Source: Hyphomicrobiales bacterium (lineage in GTDB: Bacteria > Pseudomonadota > Alphaproteobacteria > Rhizobiales > Rhizobiaceae). Taken from it: 56,450 nucleotides of DNA. Positions 42,216 through 51,115 of the stretch are shown piece by piece. Location: contig UBYX01000052.1 of assembly GCA_900469955.1 (NCBI GenBank), positions 1-56,450 on the forward strand. The letters run 5' to 3'. A program made the position numbers and the translations under genes. A model generated the notes under the pieces. That model saw only the letters and a list, made by a program, of their open reading frames with translations, did no database searches and was not told the origin of the DNA. How positions within the stretch are numbered: the first letter of the stretch is position 1; every line of letters begins with the position of its first letter.

Positions 42216-43388
42216 TTGAGGACGCAGGTGGCCATTATTGGTTCCGGACCGTCAGGTCTCTTGCTTGGCCAGCTTCTGACCGAGGCGGGTATAGACAACG
42301 TCATTCTGGACCGGGTGAGCAAGGACTACATCCTCGGCCGTGTCCGCGCTGGAGTGCTTGAGGAAAGCACGGTCGCGCTTCTCGACCAGGCGCATTCAGG
42401 TAGCCGCATGCATGCCGAAGGGTTGCCGCATGACGGGTTCTCGCTTGCCTTCGATGGACGCGACCATCGTATCGATCTCTATGGCCTGACCGGCGGAAAG
42501 CGGGTCATGGTCTACGGTCAGACAGAGGTGACGCGGGATCTGATGGAAGGACGCGAGAAGAGCGGCGCCGTGTCCATCTATGAGGCGAGCAACGTGCAGC
42601 CCCACGATTTTGGCGGCGGCTCTCCTCACGTCACCTACGAAAAAGACGGCAGGACACAGCGGATCGACTGCGATTTTATCGCCGGTTGCGACGGTTTCCA
42701 TGGTGCGAGCCGCAAGGCGGTGCCGGAAAAGGCGCTCAGCCTATTCGAAAAAGTCTACCCGTTCGGCTGGCTCGGCATCCTGGCCGAGGTTGCGCCGGTC
42801 AGTCACGAGCTGATCTATGCCAACCATCCGCGCGGCTTTGCGCTTTGTTCGATGCGTTCTGCAACCCGCAGCCGCTACTACATCCAATGCGCCCTCGACG
42901 AAAAGATCGAGAACTGGAGCGACCAGCGCTTTTGGGACGAGCTCCGCCGCCGATTGCCCGCGCACCACGCCGAGGCTCTCATCACCGCACCGTCCTTCGA
43001 GAAGTCGATCGCGCCGCTGCGCTCCTTCGTCGCCGAACCCATGCGCTTCGGCAGCATGTTCCTTGTCGGAGACGCGGCGCATATCGTGCCGCCGACCGGT
43101 GCCAAAGGGCTGAACCTCGCTGCGAGCGATGTGCACTACCTCTTCAACGGACTGCGGGAGCATTATCACGACCGCTCCGCGGCCGGTCTTGATGTCTATT
43201 CGCAAAAGGCGCTTGCTCGCGTCTGGAAGGCCGTGCGCTTCTCCTGGTGGATGACGACGATGATGCATCGTTTCCCCGATACAGGCGACTTCGATCAGAA
43301 AATTCAGGAAGCCGAGCTTGATTATCTCACGCACTCGCGGGCCGCTTCCACGGCGCTTGCGGAAAATTACGTTGGCTTGCCGTTCTGA
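42216..43388 (+). CDS. pobA: 4-hydroxybenzoate 3-monooxygenase
   Basis: A 390-residue FAD- and NAD(P)H-dependent hydroxylase converting 4-hydroxybenzoate to protocatechuate. From the proposed TTG start the protein begins MRTQVAIIGSGPSGLLLGQ, as known PobA proteins do, with the GxGxxG dinucleotide motif at 9-14. The second FAD motif is FLVGDAAHIVPPTGAKGLN, and CDFIAGCDGFHG is the conserved DG motif. TTG 42216 sits six bases after GGAGG, whereas the in-frame ATG 42210 directly abuts the ribosome site. It probably consumes 4-hydroxybenzoate made by the upstream PaoABC enzyme or imported by the downstream ABC system. Confidence 0.94.
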   Translation: MRTQVAIIGSGPSGLLLGQLLTEAGIDNVILDRVSKDYILGRVRAGVLEESTVALLDQAHSGSRMHAEGLPHDGFSLAFDGRDHRIDLYGLTGGKRVMVYGQTEVTRDLMEGREKSGAVSIYEASNVQPHDFGGGSPHVTYEKDGRTQRIDCDFIAGCDGFHGASRKAVPEKALSLFEKVYPFGWLGILAEVAPVSHELIYANHPRGFALCSMRSATRSRYYIQCALDEKIENWSDQRFWDELRRRLPAHHAEALITAPSFEKSIAPLRSFVAEPMRFGSMFLVGDAAHIVPPTGAKGLNLAASDVHYLFNGLREHYHDRSAAGLDVYSQKALARVWKAVRFSWWMTTMMHRFPDTGDFDQKIQEAELDYLTHSRAASTALAENYVGLPF

Positions 43389-43505
43389 GTTGCCGTTTGA
43401 TTGGCTTCACGGGAATAAATGCATCTAGGGATGCACGCCGCTTTGAACTTGAAACCGGTGGACGGGCTAAACACCTGCACCGTTTGGAAAAAGGGAGGAC
43501 TGAAC

Positions 43506-44678
43506 ATGAAGAAGACCATTCTCTGCGGAATTGCCGCTTTGGCCTTGAGCAGCACGGCTTATGCCGACGTCATCAAGGTCGGCGTCGTCGGTCCGTTCTC
43601 GGGTCCGTTCGCGCTGCAGGGCAAGAACTTCAAGGCCGGCATCGACGCCTATATGGCGCTCAACGGCAACAAGGTCGGCAACGACACGATCGAGATCATC
43701 TACCGAGACATCCCGACCGCCGATCCGGCGCAGTCCAAGGCGCTCGGCCAGGAGCTGATCGTAAAGGAAAAGGTCAAATATCTCGCCGGCTTCTACTTCA
43801 CCCCGGACGCCATGGCCGTTACGCCGATCCTGAAACAGGGCAACGTGCCGATGGTCATCATGAACGCCGCCACCTCGGCGATCATGAAAACCAGCCCGTT
43901 CGTCGTGCGTACCTCGTTCACCACCTGGCAGACGTCCTCGCCGATCGCGAAGGTGGCGTTCGATGCCGGCGTGAAGAAGGTAATCTCGGTGGTGAGCGAC
44001 TATGGTCCGGGCATCGATGCGGAAAATGCCTTCAAGACAGGCTTCACGAAGGCTGGTGGCGAAGTGGTGGAGTCGATCCGCCTACCACTCGCCACTAACG
44101 ACTTCAGCCCGATCATGCAGCGCATCAAGGATTCCGGGGCCCAGGGCGTCTTCGCCTTCCTTCCGTCCGGTCCGACAACACTCGGCTTCGTCAAGGCCTA
44201 TAACGACAACGGCCTGAAGACGGCCGGTATCAAGTTTTTCGCGCCTGGCGACCTGACGCAGGAATCGGATCTGCCCGCACTCGGTGATGCGGCGCTTGGC
44301 ATTCAGACGACGTTCCACTACGCCGTCTCGCACGATTCCCCGGAAAACAAGACCTTCGTCGATGCAGCGGCCAAGGCGATCGGCAACAAGGCGGAACTCT
44401 CCTTCCCGGCAGTCGGCGCCTATGACGGCATGCATGTCATCTACAAGATGATCGAGGCGACCGGCGGCAAACAGGATGCCGAGAAGGCGGTGGACGCGGT
44501 GAAGGGCCTCTCCTGGACGAGCCCGCGCGGCCCGGTTTCCATCGATCCGGAAAGTCGTCACATCACGCAGAACATTTATCTGCGCGAAGTCGCCAAAGGT
44601 GCCGACGGGACCTACATCAACAAGGAAACCCAGACCTTCGAGAAGCAGGGCGATCCGGGCCTGGCTGCGGCCAAGTAA
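43506..44678 (+). CDS. Branched-chain-type ABC transporter substrate-binding protein (LivK-like)
   Basis: A 390-residue periplasmic receptor of the leucine-binding family. The signal peptide runs MKKTILCGIAALALSST to AYAD, about 20 residues. The mature part starts VIKVGVVGPFSGPFALQG and has YRDIPTADPAQSKALGQELI and the central GIKFFAPGDL strand. RBS GGGAGG is at 43493-43498. It lies 117 bp after pobA on the same strand. Transporters of this family often carry aromatic acids in soil bacteria, so 4-hydroxybenzoate or a related aromatic is a reasonable ligand, not shown by sequence alone. Confidence 0.87.
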   Translation: MKKTILCGIAALALSSTAYADVIKVGVVGPFSGPFALQGKNFKAGIDAYMALNGNKVGNDTIEIIYRDIPTADPAQSKALGQELIVKEKVKYLAGFYFTPDAMAVTPILKQGNVPMVIMNAATSAIMKTSPFVVRTSFTTWQTSSPIAKVAFDAGVKKVISVVSDYGPGIDAENAFKTGFTKAGGEVVESIRLPLATNDFSPIMQRIKDSGAQGVFAFLPSGPTTLGFVKAYNDNGLKTAGIKFFAPGDLTQESDLPALGDAALGIQTTFHYAVSHDSPENKTFVDAAAKAIGNKAELSFPAVGAYDGMHVIYKMIEATGGKQDAEKAVDAVKGLSWTSPRGPVSIDPESRHITQNIYLREVAKGADGTYINKETQTFEKQGDPGLAAAK

Positions 44679-44703
44679 GCCTTACGAGAAAGCTCCGAAC
44701 CCT

Positions 44704-44727
44704 CGGCGGGCTTACCCTGGCCCGCCG
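44704..44727 (+). other. Intercistronic stem-loop after the LivK-like gene
   Basis: CGGCGGGC (44704-44711) pairs perfectly with GCCCGCCG (44720-44727) around an 8-nt loop and has no T tract. As at 4362-4387, it lies between a binding-protein gene and its permease and probably stabilises the upstream mRNA or lowers permease expression. Confidence 0.65.
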
Positions 44728-44747
44728 TTGCCGGACAGGACATTTTG

Positions 44748-45611
44748 ATGCAGACAGTCTTCAGCATAGCCATCGACGCGCTTGCCTATGGCATGGTGCT
44801 GTTCGTCATATCGATCGGTCTTTCGGTCACCATGGGCCTGATGCGCGTCGTCAATCTGGCACACGGCGCTTTTGCGATGATCGGCGGCTATATCGCCTCC
44901 TATGTGGCGCGCGACCTCGGACTTGGTTATGCCCTCGCCGTGATCGCTGCGGTCGTCATCACCATCATCATCGCCATCCCGATTGAGCGGCTTCTCTATC
45001 GCCGCATCTACGGTCAGCCGGAACTGACGCAGGTGTTGATGACCATCGGCATCACCTTCTGCATCATCGGAATTGCAAATTATGCGATGGGGCCGACGCT
45101 GAAGACGATTCCCCTTGCGGAGCCGTTAAGGGGATCGGTGGATCTTGGCTTCCGCACGATTTCCATCCACCGGCTCTTTGCCATCATCTGTGGTCTGGCA
45201 GTCGCGCTCGGCCTTTGGTTCGCGATCGAAAAGACCAGTTTCGGCGTAAAGCTGCGCGCTTCGGTGGACAATGCGGCCATGGCAGCGGCACTCGGCGTGC
45301 GGACCGAGATCGTTTATGCGATCAGCTTTGCGGTTGCCGTCGGGCTTGCTGCCTTCGGCGGGGTGGTGGGCGCCGAACTGCTGCCGGTCGAGCCTTATTA
45401 CGCGCTTCGCTACATGGTCACCTTCCTGGTCGTCGTCTCCGTCGGCGGGGCGGGGTCTATCCCCGGCGCGCTGATTGCCTGCCTCCTGCTCGGGGCGATC
45501 GATACGACGGGGCGCTACCTGATGCCGGAATTCGGCGAGTTCTTTTTTTATCTCGCGGTGATCGCAATCATCTGCGTTTTTCCCCGCGGCCTTGCCGGAC
45601 GTATAAAGTGA
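44748..45611 (+). CDS. Branched-chain-type ABC permease (LivH-like)
   Basis: A 287-residue membrane protein with the LivH pattern: GLMRVVNLAHGAFAMIGGYIA near residue 30, RLLYRRIYGQPELTQVLMTIG, a coupling segment GVKLRASVDNAAMAAALGVR and VSVGGAGSIPGALIAC near the C-terminus. ATG 44748 has ACAGGA upstream. It pairs with the LivM-like subunit 16 bp further on. Confidence 0.89.
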   Translation: MQTVFSIAIDALAYGMVLFVISIGLSVTMGLMRVVNLAHGAFAMIGGYIASYVARDLGLGYALAVIAAVVITIIIAIPIERLLYRRIYGQPELTQVLMTIGITFCIIGIANYAMGPTLKTIPLAEPLRGSVDLGFRTISIHRLFAIICGLAVALGLWFAIEKTSFGVKLRASVDNAAMAAALGVRTEIVYAISFAVAVGLAAFGGVVGAELLPVEPYYALRYMVTFLVVVSVGGAGSIPGALIACLLLGAIDTTGRYLMPEFGEFFFYLAVIAIICVFPRGLAGRIK

Positions 45612-45627
45612 GGCGAACTAGGTAAAC

Positions 45628-46632
45628 ATGACACTGGCTGTGAACACTCAGACCATACTTGGCCGGCCGCGGGGCGGCTCCTTCAGGCGCGATCTGATGG
45701 GCGTCGCGGTGATCGCCGTCTTTGCCGCGGCGGGATACATCCTTTTCCCCGACAATCTCGCGTTGCTGACCCGCATTCTGTCAGTCGCCTTGCTTGTTCT
45801 CGCGCTCGATCTGGTGACAGGTTACTGCGGTGTCGCGACGCTCGGCCATGCCGCGTTCTTCGGTTCCGGAGCCTATGCCGCCGGCATTCTCTCAGCTCAC
45901 TATGGCATCAACGACCCGCTGTTGATGACGCTCGGGGGCATCGTAGCCGGCGCAGTCGCGGGCCTCCTCTGTGCTGTCATCATGTTGCGCGCCCACGGTT
46001 TGCCACAGCTCGTCTTGTCGATCGCGCTGATCTACCTGTTTCACGAACTTGCCAACAAGGCTTCCTCCTGGACGGGGGGCAGCGACGGCCTTTCGGGCAT
46101 CATGCCGGATCCTGTCTTTGGCTTGTATGAGTTCGACCTCTTTGGTCATACGGCATATTTCTTCGGCGTTGCGCTGCTGCTGATCGCCTTCGTCCTTCTG
46201 CGCCTCGTGGTCCGCTCTCCGTTCGGCATGTTGTGTCGCGGCATCAAGGAAGACCCCTTGCGCATTCGCGCTATGGGTGCTTCGCCGAATGCGGCACTTG
46301 CCAAGATGTATGTGATTTCCGGTGCCGTTGCCGGCACGGGAGGTGCGCTCAGCGCGATCTCGACGCAGGTGGTCGCGCTCGATGCGCTGTCCTTTACCCA
46401 ATCTGCCGAAGCGCTGGTCATGCTGGTGCTGGGCGGCACCGGCTCTCTGTTCGGCGCGCTTGCCGGCACCCTGATCTTCATGCTGTTCGAAGACTATGTA
46501 TCGGCCGCCAATCCCTTCCATTGGCTCACCATGGTCGGCGCGCTCTTGATCGCGGTCGTGCTGTTTGCCCCGAAGGGCATCTACGGAACCGCGGCTGCGT
46601 ACTTCACCCGCCGCGGGGAGGCGAACCGATGA
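45628..46632 (+). CDS. Branched-chain-type ABC permease (LivM-like)
   Basis: A 334-residue membrane protein with the LivM pattern: LDLVTGYCGVATLGHAAFFGSGAYAAG near the start, the coupling region GMLCRGIKEDPLRIRAMGASP and AEALVMLVLGGTGSLFGALAG near the end. It overlaps the LivG-like gene by four bases (ATGA). Confidence 0.9.
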   Translation: MTLAVNTQTILGRPRGGSFRRDLMGVAVIAVFAAAGYILFPDNLALLTRILSVALLVLALDLVTGYCGVATLGHAAFFGSGAYAAGILSAHYGINDPLLMTLGGIVAGAVAGLLCAVIMLRAHGLPQLVLSIALIYLFHELANKASSWTGGSDGLSGIMPDPVFGLYEFDLFGHTAYFFGVALLLIAFVLLRLVVRSPFGMLCRGIKEDPLRIRAMGASPNAALAKMYVISGAVAGTGGALSAISTQVVALDALSFTQSAEALVMLVLGGTGSLFGALAGTLIFMLFEDYVSAANPFHWLTMVGALLIAVVLFAPKGIYGTAAAYFTRRGEANR

Positions 46633-47393
46633 GCGCCGTTTTCGAAGTCGCCAATCTCAAGCGGTCGTTCGGTGGTCTCGTCGTCACCAACGACGTCTCG
46701 CTTTCCATGGCGCCGGGCGACCGGATTGCGCTGATCGGGCCGAACGGCGCCGGCAAAACAACTTTCGTCAATCTCGTGACCGGCAACCTGCCGCCGAGTT
46801 CCGGGGAGGTTCGCCTCGGCGGCGAGACCGTTACCAGGATCGACGCGATTGGCCGGGTGCGGCGGGGCCTCGTCCGTTCCTTTCAGGTGACGCGGCTCTT
46901 CCAGGACATGACGCCTGCCGAGCACGTGGGGCTTGCGGTCCTGCAGCGAGATGGCCGCGCCGGTCGCCTCTTCGGCAGCTTCCTCAACATGCCAGAGGTG
47001 ATGGCGGAAGTCTCCGAACTGCTGGAAAAACTCGGCTTGGCGGAGCTGGCGCATCGCAAGGTGCGCGAAATCGCCTACGGCCAGCAGCGGCTTCTGGAAA
47101 TCGCGGTTGCGTTGGCGCTGAAGCCGAAGGTGTTGCTGCTCGACGAGCCTGCAGCCGGCGTGCCGCAGAGCGATACGGGCCGCATTGAGCAGGCGCTGGC
47201 GGATCTGCCGCCGGACTTGGCCGTGCTGATGATCGAGCACGACATGGATCTCGTCTTCCGGTTCGCCAAGCGGGTGATCGTGCTGGCCGCCGGCACCATC
47301 ATCTTCGACGGCCTGCCGGCCGATGTCACCAAGGATGCCCGCGTTCGCGAGGCCTATCTCGGAAATTATGCCAATGCCAGCCACGTCGCTTGA
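46629..47393 (+). CDS. Branched-chain-type ABC ATPase (LivG-like)
   Basis: A 254-residue ATPase with Walker A GPNGAGKTT, LivG-type RSFQVTRLFQDMTPAEHV, a signature reduced to IAYGQQRLLEIAVAL as usual in LivG/LivF (no SGG), Walker B VLLLDEPAAGV and switch IEHDMDLVFRFA. The 3' end overlaps the LivF-like gene by about 25 bases. Confidence 0.9.
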   Translation: MSAVFEVANLKRSFGGLVVTNDVSLSMAPGDRIALIGPNGAGKTTFVNLVTGNLPPSSGEVRLGGETVTRIDAIGRVRRGLVRSFQVTRLFQDMTPAEHVGLAVLQRDGRAGRLFGSFLNMPEVMAEVSELLEKLGLAELAHRKVREIAYGQQRLLEIAVALALKPKVLLLDEPAAGVPQSDTGRIEQALADLPPDLAVLMIEHDMDLVFRFAKRVIVLAAGTIIFDGLPADVTKDARVREAYLGNYANASHVA

Positions 47394-48090
47394 GGTTGAA
47401 AACCTTTCCGCGGGATACGGGCCGACCAGGGTTCTGGAAGGCATATCCTTCTTGGTGCCTGCAGGTCAGCGTCTAGCCGTGCTCGGTCGAAACGGCATGG
47501 GCAAGACGACGCTGCTTGCCTCGCTCGCCGGCCAGACGAAACGTTATGAGGGTAGCATCCGCCTCGGCGATGCCGACATCACCACCGCGCCGAGCGCTTC
47601 CCGCTCTCTCAAGGGGCTCGGCTACGTGCCGCAGGCGCGCTGCATCTTCCCGACACTGACGGTGGAGGAAAACCTCTTCGTCGGCCTCAAGGGCCGCCCG
47701 AAGACGGCGCTTGAGGAAGCCTACCAGATGTTTCCGCGCCTGCAGGAACGCCGGCGCAACCTCGGCAATCAGCTTTCCGGGGGCGAACAGCAGATGCTGA
47801 CGACCGCGCGCAGCATCCTTGGCCGCCCGTCCGTCCTGCTTCTCGACGAGCCGCTGGAAGGACTGGCGCCCGTTATCTGTGAAGAGCTGATGGCGGCCTT
47901 TGCCGAGCTCGCAAAGACGGGCGACATGACCATTTTGCTGGTCGAGCAGCGTATCCAGAGCGCGATCGACTTCGCTGACAGGGTTATAATTCTCGAGCGC
48001 GGCAGACTGGCCTGGACCGGCACCCCGCAGGAGCTTTCCACAAACCATGACGCAGTGGAACGGCTCCTTGGCGTGGGCGGCCTGCATTAG
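47368..48090 (+). CDS. Branched-chain-type ABC ATPase (LivF-like)
   Basis: A 240-residue ATPase with Walker A GRNGMGKTT, GYVPQARCIFPTLTVEENL, signature LSGGEQQMLTTARSIL and Walker B VLLLDEPLEGLAPVI. The switch region is LLVEQRI, with Gln-Arg in place of His-Asp, as is common in LivF. ATG 47368 and ATG 47374 are both possible starts, inside the LivG-like gene. It ends the LivKHMGF-type operon. Confidence 0.88.
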   Translation: MPMPATSLEVENLSAGYGPTRVLEGISFLVPAGQRLAVLGRNGMGKTTLLASLAGQTKRYEGSIRLGDADITTAPSASRSLKGLGYVPQARCIFPTLTVEENLFVGLKGRPKTALEEAYQMFPRLQERRRNLGNQLSGGEQQMLTTARSILGRPSVLLLDEPLEGLAPVICEELMAAFAELAKTGDMTILLVEQRIQSAIDFADRVIILERGRLAWTGTPQELSTNHDAVERLLGVGGLH

Positions 48091-48383
48091 TGGTTCCGCG
48101 CTAGCCGAACTCTCAGCAGTCCGCTGTAGAACCGCATCTCCGCCGGGCCTGGTTGATCGCCGTGATTCTTCTGCGGCGCGACAGCACCTTCCTCGATGAT
48201 GTCAGGACTGTCGTGGTGGCCGATTCGCACGGCCGGCGTTCGATTATCGACCCGATACAAAGCGGCGCTCTGAATTGACACGAACTGGTTCGTACATTAC
48301 GGAAAGAGGCGCGCCGCAACGCGCGCGCCAGATGAAGTGACCGTCTTTTACAATCTTGAGAGCCGAAGGGATGAGGGGCTTCG
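48091..48383. promoter_or_regulatory. Promoter region of the SMP-30/TRAP unit with operator-like palindrome
   Basis: No gene is apparent in this 293-bp gap. ACGAAC-TG-GTTCGT (48280-48293) is a perfect inverted repeat with a 2-bp centre, followed by ACATT; the whole 19-mer ACGAACTGGTTCGTACATT recurs 15/19 at 51116-51134, upstream of the second TRAP operon. Both copies follow a TGAATTGACA block (48271-48280 and 51042-51051), directly here and 64 bp further on at the second site, whose TTGACA may be a -35. A hairpin, GGCGCGC (48308-48314) with GCGCGCC (48323-48329), lies in the leader. The GntR protein at 50312 is the natural candidate to bind. Confidence 0.5.
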
Positions 48384-49277
48384 ATGATTGAAAGGATTAT
48401 CCCGGCAACGAAACTCGACTGCGCCGTCCGGTCGACCGACCAGTTGGGCGAAACGCCCTTGTGGTGTGATCGCGCGCAGAAACTTTGGTGGGTCGATATC
48501 GAGAGGCCGAAGCTTCAGAGCTTTGATCCGGCTTCTGGCCAGCATGAAATATTCCCTGATCCGGACCTTACCTTTCTTGGCAGCCAGGCGCTGACCGCTT
48601 CCGGCGGGCATATCCTTGCCCGCGACTTGTCGCTCTACACGCGATCGGCAGAAGGCGAGCTGCGCCTGTTCGCGGAAGTCGAACGCGGCTCCGACAATCG
48701 TCTGAACGATGGCCGGGTGGATCCCTGGGGCCGGCTTTGGATCGGCACGATGGACAATCAGTTGCATCGCCCCAACGGTGCGCTTTATCGGGTTGATCCG
48801 GATCAATCGGTTGAGAAGATCCTGAACGACGTGATCGTCAGTAACGGGATCGCCTTTTCTCCAGATAACCGGCGAATGCATTTCACCGACACGCGGCGTT
48901 TCCAAAGCTGGGTTTTCGATATGGACCCGGAAAGCGGCTCGATCTCTAACCGCAGGTTGTTCGCCGACCATTCGAGGACCGGTGAACGGCCGGACGGCGC
49001 CTGCTTCGATGGGGAAGGGGGGCTCTGGACAGCCTTCTTCGGCGGGGGGCGGGTGGTGCGTTACGCCCCGGATGGTGGCATCGATACCGTCATCCAAATG
49101 CCCGTTACCAATCCGACCTGCGTCTGTTTCGGCGGCAAGGATTTTCGCACGCTATTCATCACCACCGCATCGAAATTCCTGTCGGAGGCGCAGCTTGCCG
49201 CAGAGCCGCTGGCAGGCTCCGTCTTCGCATTGGAGGGTATCGCTCAAGGATTTGCGGAAAACCGTTTTGCCATTTGA
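48384..49277 (+). CDS. SMP-30/gluconolactonase-family protein
   Basis: A 297-residue six-bladed beta-propeller of the SMP-30/luciferase-type lactonase family. Metal-binding elements are visible: GETPLWCDRAQKLWWVDI (Glu), SDNRLNDGRVDPWGRLWIGTM (Asn/Asp), VSNGIAFSPD (Asn) and RPDGACFDGEGGLW (Asp). Members hydrolyse sugar lactones in the cytoplasm. It heads a unit with a TRAP-type binding protein. GAGGGG precedes ATG 48384. The substrate may be the lactone form of the acid imported by the TRAP system. Confidence 0.88.
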   Translation: MIERIIPATKLDCAVRSTDQLGETPLWCDRAQKLWWVDIERPKLQSFDPASGQHEIFPDPDLTFLGSQALTASGGHILARDLSLYTRSAEGELRLFAEVERGSDNRLNDGRVDPWGRLWIGTMDNQLHRPNGALYRVDPDQSVEKILNDVIVSNGIAFSPDNRRMHFTDTRRFQSWVFDMDPESGSISNRRLFADHSRTGERPDGACFDGEGGLWTAFFGGGRVVRYAPDGGIDTVIQMPVTNPTCVCFGGKDFRTLFITTASKFLSEAQLAAEPLAGSVFALEGIAQGFAENRFAI

Positions 49278-49309
49278 TGGTGGCGCGAGAAGCGCTGGAG
49301 GAGGAGAAA

Positions 49310-50296
49310 ATGCCAGGGATATCGAGAAGACAGATCCTTGCCGGATCGGCAGCCGTCGCAGCGGCTGCAGCAATACCACGAAACGCGTTTGCAGCGACCA
49401 AGCTGCGCTTTGCCGATGTAACGACGGCGGATGCACCGCGGTCGCTGGCGCTTACGAATATCTTCGCCAAGGAGATGGGAGCCGACTACGAATTCCAGGG
49501 ATATTTCGGCTCGACGCTTTTCAAGCAGGGCACCGAACTCGTGGCCGTGCAGCGCGGCAATCTGGAAATGGCAATGCTGCCGCCTTCGGACTTCGCCAAG
49601 CAGGCTGCGGAATTCGATATCCTTGGCGCCGCCTATGTGGTGCGTGATGCGGATCACCTGAACAGAATCTTCGAGAGTGACATCGGGGACGAATTCCGCA
49701 AAATCGCCCGTGAAAAGCTGAAGGTCGAAATCCTTGCCCCGGCCTATTACGGCGCCCGTCACGTCAATCTGAAGGGATCGAAGAAGATCGCCAAGCCAGA
49801 GGATCTGGCCGGCGTCAAGCTGCGGATGCCAGGTGGCGAGAGCTGGCAGTTTCTCGGCAAGGCGATCGGCGCCAATCCGGTCGCAATGGACTATGCCGAA
49901 GTCTATACCGGCCTGCAGACCAGTGCGATCGACGCGCAGGACAATCCCTTGCCAAACGACAAGCTGATGAAGTTCTACGAAGTTACGAACCAGATCGTGC
50001 TGACCGGCCACAATATCGGCTTCGGCCTGCTGCTGATCGGCTCAAGCGTCTTCGACAAACTGACGGAAGCCGAGCAGACGCGCATGCGTGAGGTGGCCAA
50101 GAAGGCTTTCGCGTGGAGTACGGCGGAATATATCAAGCAGGAGAGGGAGCTGATCGGCTTCTTCAAAGAAAAGGGCCTCGACGTCTACGAGCCAGATGTG
50201 AACGCCTTCCGGGACTATGCCCAAAAGCAGTATGTCAGCTCGCCGCTGTCCGCGTCCTGGCCGAAAGGCATGCTGGAACGCATCAACAAGGTCTGA
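49310..50296 (+). CDS. TRAP transporter substrate-binding protein (DctP family), first paralogue
   Basis: A 328-residue periplasmic receptor. The twin-arginine-like start PGISRRQILAGSAAV suggests Tat or Sec export. Family elements are GTELVAVQRGNLEMAMLP, GVKLRMPGGESWQFLGKAIG (the carboxylate-binding Arg is in KLRMPG), AEVYTGLQTSAIDAQDNP and KFYEV. ATG 49310 has GGAGGAGG; a GTG/ATG start at about 49274 would lengthen the leader unnaturally. It is clearly paralogous to the gene at 51214. No DctQM follows it; a convergent gntR does, so it probably shares the DctQM encoded from 52287. Confidence 0.86.
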   Translation: MPGISRRQILAGSAAVAAAAAIPRNAFAATKLRFADVTTADAPRSLALTNIFAKEMGADYEFQGYFGSTLFKQGTELVAVQRGNLEMAMLPPSDFAKQAAEFDILGAAYVVRDADHLNRIFESDIGDEFRKIAREKLKVEILAPAYYGARHVNLKGSKKIAKPEDLAGVKLRMPGGESWQFLGKAIGANPVAMDYAEVYTGLQTSAIDAQDNPLPNDKLMKFYEVTNQIVLTGHNIGFGLLLIGSSVFDKLTEAEQTRMREVAKKAFAWSTAEYIKQERELIGFFKEKGLDVYEPDVNAFRDYAQKQYVSSPLSASWPKGMLERINKV

Positions 50297-50301
50297 CTTT
50301 T

Positions 50302-50332
50302 AGCGGCCGTATCAGCGGATGCGGCCGCTTTT
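50302..50332 (+). terminator. Terminator after the first TRAP binding-protein gene
   Basis: AGCGGCCG (50302-50309) pairs perfectly with CGGCCGCT (50322-50329), followed by TTTT. It ends the SMP-30/TRAP transcript and overlaps the 3' end of the convergent gntR. Confidence 0.75.
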
Positions 50333-50986
50333 CAACACATGCTCGGTGCCGTTTCGGACGTGCCGGGTGAGCATGTCCCGAGCACCGCCGATATCCCGTT
50401 TCATAGCGAGTTCAAAAAGCAGCCGGTGGTCATCCACCACCGGCCTGCCACGAAAGCTCTCCGCCAACAGGTGATAGCGCAGGAAGCGGTCAAAGATGGA
50501 GGAGAGCGTTACCATCAGAGTCTCGGAATTGCAGGCCGATACCAGCGCGTGATGGAAGTCCCAGTCGTAACGCACCCAGTCTACGGTCCGTGAGGCGTCG
50601 CCCTCAAGGAGCTGGCGCTCGACCGCCGAGAGCTTGTGATGCGCCGCGACGACGCGGCCCTCCCAGTCGAGGTCGCCAGCGGCAAAGGAGAGGCCGATCG
50701 CATGGCTTTCGAGGAGAATACGCAGGTCTGCAAGTTCCATAAGCTCTCGCCGGGAAGCGGCGCTGACCTCAAAACCCCGCTGTCCTTCAGCCACAACCAA
50801 ATTTTCCGTCGTCAGGCGGCTGAGGATTTCGCGCAGTGTCGATACGCTGACGAAATAACGTTCTTTTGCCTGCTCCAACTTGATCTTGGAGCCGGGCAGC
50901 AGCGCGCCGGAAATAATGTCCTGACGGATCTGCCGAAAGGCTGTTTCTCCGACAGTTTCAGTCGTCTCTCGCTCTCGTTTTGCCAT
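50312..50986 (-). CDS. GntR-family (FCD) transcriptional regulator
   Basis: A 224-residue regulator with an N-terminal winged helix (QIRQDIISGALLPGSKIKLE, then VSVSTLREILSRLTTENLV) and an FCD-type C-terminal helical domain (WDFHHALVSACNS, RHVRNGTEHVL). I chose ATG 50986 because AGGAGA precedes it; the frame is open to 51292, but that part crosses the promoter region. It lies between two TRAP binding-protein units that share a promoter motif, so it probably controls both. The FCD domain suggests a carboxylate effector. Confidence 0.88.
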   Translation of the reverse strand: MAKRERETTETVGETAFRQIRQDIISGALLPGSKIKLEQAKERYFVSVSTLREILSRLTTENLVVAEGQRGFEVSAASRRELMELADLRILLESHAIGLSFAAGDLDWEGRVVAAHHKLSAVERQLLEGDASRTVDWVRYDWDFHHALVSACNSETLMVTLSSIFDRFLRYHLLAESFRGRPVVDDHRLLFELAMKRDIGGARDMLTRHVRNGTEHVLKSGRIR

Positions 50987-51115
50987 ATCTTCTCCTAACC
51001 CTCTGCTCGCAACCGGTAAAGTAGAAAATATATGGTAAAATTGAATTGACATGAGATTATTTCGCTGCGATCTTCCTGTTACGGAACGCGTGGCAAGTCC
51101 ATGCATCGTAGATAT

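Noticed and set aside
48087..48281. Minus-strand 64-codon frame in the LivF/SMP-30 gap
   Set aside because: It begins at a poor start with no ribosome site and I recognise nothing in it; it may be a gene remnant but cannot be supported.
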